DNA from: Solibacter sp039934035 | GTDB lineage: Bacteria; Acidobacteriota; Terriglobia; Bryobacterales; Bryobacteraceae | Reading direction: 5' to 3' | NCBI GenBank assembly: GCA_039934035.1 | Contig: JBDTMZ010000168.1 | Coordinates: 62,001-126,000, forward strand | DNA length: 64,000 nucleotides | In this document: piece after piece, positions 57,514 to 64,000 of the stretch | Numbering within the stretch: position 1 is the first letter of the stretch | How the letters are laid out: each line of letters begins with the position of its first letter | The notes under the pieces: generated by a model | What the model was told of the DNA's origin: nothing | The model's input: only the letters and a program-made list of their open reading frames with translations | Databases searched by the model: none | Position numbers and translations under genes: made by a program

Positions 57514-58371
57514 CTATGCCTCCGTAAACCATGGGTGCAGTCTCCGGTTCAGCACCCGCATTCCCCAATCCACCAGGAACAGCAGCAGCGCCACCCACAG
57601 CACATAGGGAATGATTACGTCCATCCCCATGTGGCGGCGCAGCAGCGCGATGCGGTAGGCCAAGCCGTCGGTCGACGCGATCATCTCGCCCGCGAACAGG
57701 AACAGCATCACTGCCTTCAAGTTCAGGCGCACTGAGTTCAACACGCGCGGCGCAATCTGCTTCAGCACCACGCGGTAAGCCACGTCGAAATCTCCGGCGC
57801 CCAGCGTGAATGCCTTGACCACCTGCTCCGGCGGCACCCCCTTCGTCAGGTTGAAACTATCCAGAATGATGGTCGGGGTCACGCCGATCACAATCAGCAT
57901 GATTTTCGATAACTCGTCGATGCCGAACGCGATGAACAGAATCGGCAGCAGCGAGAGCGCCACGATCTTGTCGAAGAACAGCACGAAGCGCAGGAAGAAC
58001 TCGCCGACGAACGGGAAGAGCCCCATATGCAGGCCCAGGATGACCGCGGGAATCAGCAGCGCCAGGCTGAAAAAGAAGCGCCGCGCCGTAGCGCGTGTGT
58101 CCTTCCAAAGCATGCTGCGCGAGACCCGATCGTACCAGCCGTGCGCTTCGCCCGCGGCCTCATCTTCCTCCGCCGGCTCCATGACCGCTTTGAGCATTCC
58201 CGCGCCCATCTGCGCCACCGTCGGCGTGACGCGATCCTCCGCGTTATCCCGGTGGCGCGCGTCCGACACCCACAGGTACGCGCCAATCGACATCACAAAC
58301 AGAACCCACGAAAGTCCCGCCGACCAGAAGCGATTCGGTTTGGCGTGAATCAGAAAAAAGCCTGCCGACAT
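57514..58371 (-). CDS. ABC transporter permease, NitT/TauT type
   Basis: The 285-residue inner-membrane protein has about six hydrophobic helices (WSAGLSWVLFVMSIGAYLWV, FFFSLALLIPAVILGLHMGLF, PYVLWVALLLFLVDWGMRVLN). The EAA-like loop is RVVLKQIAPRVLNSVRLNLKAVMLFLFAGEMI. It forms the channel of the importer with the adjacent ATPase and binding protein. An unusual hydrophilic loop (about 45-85) separates the first two helices. Confidence 0.9.
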   Translation of the reverse strand: MSAGFFLIHAKPNRFWSAGLSWVLFVMSIGAYLWVSDARHRDNAEDRVTPTVAQMGAGMLKAVMEPAEEDEAAGEAHGWYDRVSRSMLWKDTRATARRFFFSLALLIPAVILGLHMGLFPFVGEFFLRFVLFFDKIVALSLLPILFIAFGIDELSKIMLIVIGVTPTIILDSFNLTKGVPPEQVVKAFTLGAGDFDVAYRVVLKQIAPRVLNSVRLNLKAVMLFLFAGEMIASTDGLAYRIALLRRHMGMDVIIPYVLWVALLLFLVDWGMRVLNRRLHPWFTEA

Positions 58372-58379
58372 ATAGCCCC

Positions 58380-59429
58380 CTACAACTTCCCCGCTGCCGC
58401 CATCTGCATGAAGCCGACATCGAACACCAGGCGCACGCGATCCGCTTTGCCTTGCACGCTGCCGTCCGGGTATTTGATGGCGACGTCGTCCACCGATTTC
58501 GTTCCTGCGCCCAACAGCCCGTGCTCGAAGCAGAATTGCCGCACCAGCGCCATCTTGGCCTTCAAATCGGACGACGCGCCGAAGACCGTAGCCTCCTTGG
58601 CGGTGTAGAACATCTTCGTCGTGCTGAGCTGCTCTTTATAGCTCGCCAGCGTGTCCTGCGAACCCTCCGCGATCCCCGCCAGCACCTTGTCGTTCGTCAT
58701 CTGTCCCAGCAGTTCGTACCACGCGCCTGTCAGCGCTTTGGCGAACTTCTGTCCCGCGCCGTCCGGCCGGTTCAGCACGTCGGTACGCACCACCGTGAGG
58801 TCCAGAATCTCTCCCGGAATCTGCGACGAATTGAAGAGCGAGGTCACGCCCTTCTGTTTCGCCACCTGGCTCACCATGGGCTTCCAGGTCACGATCGCCG
58901 AGGCACTGGTATCTCCGATGAACGCCATCGCAATGTCCGAATCGCTGGTATTGATCTTGCGGACTTTCTTGATCTGCTCGCGCAGATTGTTGATGGTCAT
59001 CGCGCGGTCGAACAGGTATTCGGATACCGTCTTCTCTACCAGCAGCATCTTCTTGCCGGGAAGATCCTTCAGTTGAAGTCCGTTGCGCACCAGCAGCGCG
59101 TCGTTGCCGTTGGAGTAGTCGCCCACCAGAATCGCCGTGGTGGGCACGCCCGACGCCGCCGGCATGTCGAGCGCCTCCATGTTCGTCATCGTACAGGCGT
59201 CGATATTCTTGGCCACGAAGGCGTCCAGCGAGGGCGCGTAATCGAAGCGCTGTACCTTGATGGTGATGCCGTATTTATCGGCCCACTTGCGCAGAATGCC
59301 GCTCTTGTTCAGGTAGTAGTAGGGCGTCCATCCGGCGTACACCGACCATCCAACGGTAAACGCGGGCTTCTGCGCGAAAGCGCTTGCCGCCAATGACAAA
59401 AGTAAGAGAGTTCGCCTGAGCATCGTCAT
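58380..59429 (-). CDS. ABC transporter substrate-binding protein of the urea-carboxylase locus
   Basis: ATG 59429 gives 349 residues with a signal peptide (LRRTLLLLSLAASAFAQ). The NMT1/TauA-like periplasmic protein (FTVGWSVYAGWTPYYYLNKSGILRKWADKYGI, TMTNMEALDMPAASGVPTTAILVGDYSNGNDALL) resembles the binding proteins found beside urea carboxylase (TIGR03427 type). The presumed ligand is urea, a urea derivative or guanidine. It follows the allophanate hydrolase gene by 142 nt and starts the transporter genes. The frame extends upstream to 59486 without family support. Confidence 0.88.
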   Translation of the reverse strand: MTMLRRTLLLLSLAASAFAQKPAFTVGWSVYAGWTPYYYLNKSGILRKWADKYGITIKVQRFDYAPSLDAFVAKNIDACTMTNMEALDMPAASGVPTTAILVGDYSNGNDALLVRNGLQLKDLPGKKMLLVEKTVSEYLFDRAMTINNLREQIKKVRKINTSDSDIAMAFIGDTSASAIVTWKPMVSQVAKQKGVTSLFNSSQIPGEILDLTVVRTDVLNRPDGAGQKFAKALTGAWYELLGQMTNDKVLAGIAEGSQDTLASYKEQLSTTKMFYTAKEATVFGASSDLKAKMALVRQFCFEHGLLGAGTKSVDDVAIKYPDGSVQGKADRVRLVFDVGFMQMAAAGKL

Positions 59430-59571
59430 CCAATTCCTCGGAGAATCAGTGGCGACACGGCCAGTGGTATTCCCGAATTTTAGCATTGGCGGCGCACAGA
59501 GCCGCTGCAGTATTTCTTATCTGCCCGATATGCCTTGTGAATGGCAGCGCAATTCGGGCCTCCCTTCCCCG

Positions 59572-61371
59572 CTATCTTGTGGACAGTGCTTGCCCCAGGT
59601 AGGCGCGCCAGCCACCGAATTTGGTGATCTCCGTGGCACCCGCCACCGCAAAGGGCTCGCAGATGAAACTCTTCACTTTCGAGCCATCGTCCAGCACCGC
59701 GTTGCCGATCCCCAGCGGCGCGGGCACGCCTGCCACAAAGCTGCCGAACTGATGCTCCGGCACCGCCCACACCTCCACCTCGATGCCCGGACCCTTGTAG
59801 CGCGGATCGCGCACCAGGCCCGGCTTCGGAGGCATCGTGCCGTCCAGCGCGTACAAACGGTACTGCGGCGAAGTACGACAGCTCCGGATCAAGTGCGCGC
59901 GCCGGCTCGTCAACTCGTGATTGAGCGGTTGGCCGGTCAAATGCGCGCCCACCACAGCCACGGGGATGCAGCCGGGCGGACAGGCGGACAGATCCATTAC
60001 GTCGCCCGGTACCGGTCCCTGCGCGCGGTGGAAGCGGTCCGCCAGGTTCAACAAGGCCGGGTCGCTGAACGCCGGACCAATCAGCGAGACGCCGAAGGGC
60101 AGCCCGTTGGCGCGCCTTCCCGCGGGCACCGCCACCGCTGCCAGGTCCAGCAGATTCACGAAATTCGTGTAGTAGCCCAGGTTGGTGTTCATCGCCACGG
60201 GCTCTGCCGCCACCTGCTCGTGGGTATAAATCGTGCCGGTGGTGGGCAGCAGCATGACGTCCATGCCCTCCCATTGCACTTCGGTGGCGCGGCGCAGATC
60301 GCGCAGCTTGTATTCCGCCGCGTAGGCATCCGCCGCCGAGAAGCGCCGAGCCCCCTCGATAATTCCGCGCACCACGGGGTTCATCTCCCCAGCGTGCGAT
60401 TCGATGAACTCGCGGATTGCCGCATACCGCTCTGCCACCCATGGACCCGAGTAGAGCAGCTTCGCCGCCGCCTGGAAGACCGAATAGTCGATCTCCAGCC
60501 TTCTGCCGCCCAACGCCTCCATGCGCTCCACCGCCTGCTCGAACAACGCCGATGCGGCATCGTCGCCGAAGAACTCCAGTTGGGTCGCGGGCGGCACCCC
60601 GAACGTGAAACTTCCCGACAGCCAGGGCGTCGCTTCGTCGCCTGCGCGCGGCACCCGGGAGTAGCCGTCATCGGGATCGAACCCCCGCGCAGCGCCCCAA
60701 ACCGTATACGCGTCGTCGCAAGTCAGCGAGAAAATCGAAATGCAATCCAGCGAGCGGCAGGCCGGCACCACGCCGCGCGTGCTCAGCATGCCGCGCGTCG
60801 GCTTCAGGCCAATCAGCCCGTTGAAGGCGGCGGGCACCCGTCCCGACCCCGCGGTGTCCGTGCCCAGCGCGAAACTCGCGAGACCGCTTGCCACGGCAAC
60901 GGCCGAACCCGAACTCGAACCGCCCGAAATGTAGCGCTCATCGTAGACACTCGAAGGCGCTCCGTGCGGCGAGCGCGTGCCCACCAGGCCGGTGGCGAAC
61001 TGATCCATATTCGTCTTACCGACGGGAATCGCACCGGCATCCACCAGCGCCTGCACCACACTCGCGCTGCGCCCCGGCGTATAGGCGTAGCCCGGGCACG
61101 CCGCCGTGGTCGGCAGTCCCACCAGATCGATATTGTCTTTGACGGCGAACGGGACTCCGTACAGCGGCCGCACCGGCCCCACCGGGTCGCGTTCCAACTT
61201 GCGTGCGCGTGACAGCGCCTTCTCCCGCGGCACTACATTGATCCAGACGGGTCCCAGCGGCTGCGTACCCATTCGGTCGTAAATCATCGCAATCACATCG
61301 GAAGGGGCCGCGGCGCCGGACTTGTAGAGTTCCCGCAGCGAGCCCAGATCGAGCTTGATATCCCGATACAT
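59572..61371 (-). CDS. atzF: allophanate hydrolase
   Basis: The enzyme hydrolyses allophanate to ammonia and CO2, the second step of ATP-dependent urea breakdown. ATG 61371 gives 599 residues. The N-terminal amidase-signature domain (about 1-455) has the catalytic Lys in PFAVKDNIDLVGLPTTAACPG and the Ser-Ser pair in ISGGSSSGSAVAVASGLASFALGTDTAGSGRVPA. The C-terminal allophanate-hydrolase domain follows (PVAVVGAHLTGQPLNHELTSRRAHL to ITKFGGWRAYLGQAL). It starts 2 nt after the carboxylase gene. The open frame extends upstream in the carboxylase, but the family start is clear. Confidence 0.94.
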   Translation of the reverse strand: MYRDIKLDLGSLRELYKSGAAAPSDVIAMIYDRMGTQPLGPVWINVVPREKALSRARKLERDPVGPVRPLYGVPFAVKDNIDLVGLPTTAACPGYAYTPGRSASVVQALVDAGAIPVGKTNMDQFATGLVGTRSPHGAPSSVYDERYISGGSSSGSAVAVASGLASFALGTDTAGSGRVPAAFNGLIGLKPTRGMLSTRGVVPACRSLDCISIFSLTCDDAYTVWGAARGFDPDDGYSRVPRAGDEATPWLSGSFTFGVPPATQLEFFGDDAASALFEQAVERMEALGGRRLEIDYSVFQAAAKLLYSGPWVAERYAAIREFIESHAGEMNPVVRGIIEGARRFSAADAYAAEYKLRDLRRATEVQWEGMDVMLLPTTGTIYTHEQVAAEPVAMNTNLGYYTNFVNLLDLAAVAVPAGRRANGLPFGVSLIGPAFSDPALLNLADRFHRAQGPVPGDVMDLSACPPGCIPVAVVGAHLTGQPLNHELTSRRAHLIRSCRTSPQYRLYALDGTMPPKPGLVRDPRYKGPGIEVEVWAVPEHQFGSFVAGVPAPLGIGNAVLDDGSKVKSFICEPFAVAGATEITKFGGWRAYLGQALSTR

Positions 61372-61373
61372 CC

Positions 61374-64000
61374 TTATGCCTCCTGACGTAGCGTCACCAG
61401 ACGCTGTCCTGCACTCACCATGGCGCCCGGGACGCAATTCAGCATCTCCACAACACCCGCTCCCGGCGCCACCACGGCGATCTCCATCTTCATGGCCTCC
61501 AGCACCAACAATTTCTCTCCGGCCTGCACCCTTTGCCCGGCCTGCACCGCGATATTCCAGACGCTCGCGGTCACCGGCGAACACACCGCGCGGCAGCCCT
61601 CGGGCACCGCGTCCAGTTCCGGTCCCGGAGCGCCGTCGTTCTCCGCCGCGACAAACTGGTCTACGCCGGCCAGTGCCCAACGCTCGCGTTCCGCTTCGAA
61701 GGCGTCCTGTTGCGTAAGCTTGAATTCCGCGCTCTGCGTGCGGATCGATTCCAAATACGCGTGATAATCCTTGAGCTTGAATTCGCCTTCTTCGATCCGT
61801 AGCGGGTACCCGCCATAGGGGAAGTCCTCGCGAATTTCCAGCAGTTCCCGCGCGCTTACCGGATAGAAGCGAATCTGGTCGAAGAACCGGAGCAGCCAGG
61901 GCGGGGAAGCGTGGAAGGTATTCCACATCTGCACCGTGCGCCCGACGAACTGATATCCGCCCGGACCCTCCATGCCGTACACGCACATGTACGCGCCGCC
62001 GATGCCGACTGCGTTCTCCGGCGTCCAGGTGCGCGCCGGATTGTACTTCGTCGTCACCAGGCGGTGGCGCGGATCCACCGGAGTCGCCACCGGCGCGCCG
62101 AGGTACACGTCGCCCAGGCCGAGCACGAGATAGCTGGCATCGAATACAATGCGCTTCACTTCGTCCACCGAGTCCAGGCCGTTGATGCGACGGATGAATT
62201 CGATATTGCTGGGACACCAGGGGGCGTCCGGCCGAACGCTCTGCATGTACTTGCGGATTGCAAGCAGGGTGGCTGGATCTTCCCACGAGAGCGGCAGGTG
62301 GACGGTGCGCGAAGGCGCCGAAATATTGTCGAGGTCCGGTATCCGCGCCTCGCACGCTTCCAACGCTTCGAGCAGCGCTTCGCGGCTCAAGCGTCCGGTG
62401 TCGTAGTGAATCTGTAGCGAACGCACGCCGGGCGTCAGATCGAGGATGCCCGGTAGCGCCGCATGGCGGATTTCCTGCTCCAGCGCGTGCGCTCGAAAAC
62501 GCAGGTTGAAGTCGAGCACGTTGGGGCCGTATTCCACCAACAGGGAACGGTCGCCATCCGCCCGGCAGACCACTCCGGGGGCGCGTCGCAGCACCGGATC
62601 TTGCCTTTCGTCGCAGCGGAAACGAATGGTATCGCCCGGCCGCAACTGTCCCATTTTCCAAAGTTCATCGTGCCGGATGGTGGCCGGGCAAACGAAGCCA
62701 CCGAGGCTGGGACCGTCGGGCCCGAGGATCACCGGCATGTCGCCCGTGAAATCCACCGTGCCGACGGCGTATGCGTTGTCGTGGATATTCGAAGGGTGCA
62801 GGCCGGCCTCGCCGCCGTCCTGGCGCGCCCATTTTGGCTTGGGCCCGATCAGGCGCACTCCGGTGCGGTCGGAGTTGTAGTGCACCTTCCATGCCGTGCT
62901 GAAGAACATCTCGATGTCATCGGGCGTGAAAAAGTCCGGTGCACCATGAGGTCCGTAGACGACGCCGATCTCCCACTCGTTCGTGTAGGACAGGCATCCC
63001 GGCCTGTCCAGTTCGCTTGCGAGCGCCGCCGCCTTTTCAGGCGCATCCGTCCCCAGCCTGAGTACGTCCCCGGCGCGCAGCACGCGTCCTGCATGCCCGC
63101 CGAATCGCCCCAGAATGAAGGTGCTCTTACTGCCCAGATACTCGGGCACCGCGACTCCGCCTGCGATCGCCAGATACGCCCGCGCCCCCGCGCCCTGCGC
63201 CGTTCCCAACTCCAGCACTGCGCCGGCCGGCACCTCAATCGCCTGCCACAACGCCACCGCTGCGCCATCCAACTTCGCGCCGAAATCCGCGCCCGTCAGC
63301 GCAATCGTGGTGTCGCACGCGAATTTCAGAGTCGGACCCATCACCGCGATTTCCAGTCCGGCCGCGCTCTCCGCATTGCCCACCAGGCGATTGCCCGTGC
63401 GGAATGCCAGACCGTCCATCGGACCCGAAGGCGGCACGCCCACATGCCAATAGCCCAGCCGTCCCGGAACATCCTGCACCGTAGTCTGCACGCCGCCATC
63501 GATCACGTCGATGGCGCGCCGCCGATAATCGAAGCCGCGCAGGTACGAAGTCGTGATCCCGCCCGCCAGAAACGCGGCATCGTCCACCACCTGGCGCAGG
63601 TAATCGAGATTGCTTTCGATGCCCGCGACCTGGCATTCCGCGAGCGCCCCGCGCAGGCGTTCCAGAGCCTCCGACCGCGTCGCCCCGTGCACGATGATCT
63701 TCGCCAGCATCGGGTCGTAAAACGGCGTGACGTCCGTTCCCGATTCCACCCACGTTTCCACCCGCGCGTTGTCGGGCCACCGCACCAGGGAGAGGCGTCC
63801 CGCGCTCGGCTGGAAGTCCTTCGCCGCATCTTCCGCATACAGTCGCACCTGCAGCGAAGCTCCCTCCGGGCGAATCGCGAGCGTCTCCAGCGGCGCCATC
63901 TCGCCTGCCGCCTGGCGAAGCATCCACTCCACCAGATCGAAGCCCGTGACCTCTTCCGTCACACCGTGCTCCACCTGAAGGCGCGTATTCACTTCCAGGA
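61374..64000 (-). CDS. uca: urea carboxylase (or guanidine carboxylase), C-terminal part, cut by window edge
   Basis: Biotin enzyme that carboxylates urea to allophanate with ATP and bicarbonate. About 875 C-terminal residues are present; the frame is open past the window edge. Order: end of the biotin carboxylase domain (EVNTRLQVEHGVTEEVTGFDLVEW), an AHS2/KipA-like domain (VQTTVQDVPGRLGYWHVGVPPSGPMD) and an AHS1/KipI-like domain (LPLSWEDPATLLAIRKYMQ, GLGDVYLGAPVATPVDPRHRL). Last is the biotinyl domain with the biotin-Lys motif VLEAMKME. Close relatives act on guanidine with deiminase partners; those would be outside the window. It is co-directional with allophanate hydrolase. Confidence 0.92.
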   Translation of the reverse strand, partial: LEVNTRLQVEHGVTEEVTGFDLVEWMLRQAAGEMAPLETLAIRPEGASLQVRLYAEDAAKDFQPSAGRLSLVRWPDNARVETWVESGTDVTPFYDPMLAKIIVHGATRSEALERLRGALAECQVAGIESNLDYLRQVVDDAAFLAGGITTSYLRGFDYRRRAIDVIDGGVQTTVQDVPGRLGYWHVGVPPSGPMDGLAFRTGNRLVGNAESAAGLEIAVMGPTLKFACDTTIALTGADFGAKLDGAAVALWQAIEVPAGAVLELGTAQGAGARAYLAIAGGVAVPEYLGSKSTFILGRFGGHAGRVLRAGDVLRLGTDAPEKAAALASELDRPGCLSYTNEWEIGVVYGPHGAPDFFTPDDIEMFFSTAWKVHYNSDRTGVRLIGPKPKWARQDGGEAGLHPSNIHDNAYAVGTVDFTGDMPVILGPDGPSLGGFVCPATIRHDELWKMGQLRPGDTIRFRCDERQDPVLRRAPGVVCRADGDRSLLVEYGPNVLDFNLRFRAHALEQEIRHAALPGILDLTPGVRSLQIHYDTGRLSREALLEALEACEARIPDLDNISAPSRTVHLPLSWEDPATLLAIRKYMQSVRPDAPWCPSNIEFIRRINGLDSVDEVKRIVFDASYLVLGLGDVYLGAPVATPVDPRHRLVTTKYNPARTWTPENAVGIGGAYMCVYGMEGPGGYQFVGRTVQMWNTFHASPPWLLRFFDQIRFYPVSARELLEIREDFPYGGYPLRIEEGEFKLKDYHAYLESIRTQSAEFKLTQQDAFEAERERWALAGVDQFVAAENDGAPGPELDAVPEGCRAVCSPVTASVWNIAVQAGQRVQAGEKLLVLEAMKMEIAVVAPGAGVVEMLNCVPGAMVSAGQRLVTLRQEA

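Overview
The window looks like chromosome from a GC-rich acidobacterium of the Bryobacterales/Solibacter type. The pointers are: a large Oar-like TonB-dependent receptor with an N-terminal carboxypeptidase-regulatory-like domain; a planctomycete-cytochrome/DUF1549/DUF1553 protein paired with a DUF1501 protein; PEP-CTERM proteins; a HemQ-type chlorite-dismutase-like protein; and virginiamycin-B-lyase-like propellers. This placement is inferred from gene content and was not tested by alignment. No phage genome, insertion sequence or CRISPR array was seen. Both window edges cut genes: a TPR protein on the left and urea carboxylase on the right.

Layout. 1-965: start of a secreted TPR protein and a structured divergent spacer. 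966-11101: a hybrid sensor kinase, then a flagellar basal-body/export run flgB-flgC-fliE-fliF-fliG-fliH-fliI-fliJ. 11139-15562: hemQ, trmFO, xerC and a MATE exporter, packed with 4-14 nt overlaps after hemQ. 15705-18688: an outer-membrane beta-barrel and a ten-heme cytochrome, together resembling an MtrAB/PioAB electron conduit. 19224-21722: a soluble MgtE-N/PRC/CBS protein and an Nramp-like transporter whose metal-site residues are changed, preceded by a structured spacer ending in a terminator. 21751-30081: metabolic and repair genes (aldehyde dehydrogenase, radical SAM protein, class II photolyase with an SDR39U1 protein, glycosyltransferase, rRNA/tRNA methyltransferase, MEMO protein, AlkD-like protein). 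30154-32941: a PEP-CTERM protein coupled to a phosphatase-TPR protein. 32989-33192: two different tRNA-Cys genes. 33462-38826: dxs, an alginate-export-like porin, a dicarboxylate symporter and a secreted HExxH protein.

39063-51376 is a surface/degradation block. Two tandem secreted beta-propellers diverge from a PSD1-type cytochrome protein and a DUF1501 protein, followed by a TonB receptor and a metallo-beta-lactamase-fold protein. 51512-56373 is a cell-surface block: a small YXWGXW protein behind a near-perfect sigma-54 promoter, a GNAT enzyme, a DUF4062-like protein, two tail-collar (MdpB-like) proteins, a DNRLRE/collagen-like protein and a second PEP-CTERM protein. 56727-64000 (minus strand) is a urea (or guanidine) utilisation operon: urea carboxylase, allophanate hydrolase, then a NitT/TauT-type ABC transporter.

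The most promising under-described system is the Nramp-like transporter encoded directly after a free-standing Mg-sensor-like MgtE-N/CBS protein. The two-gene heme conduit is second.
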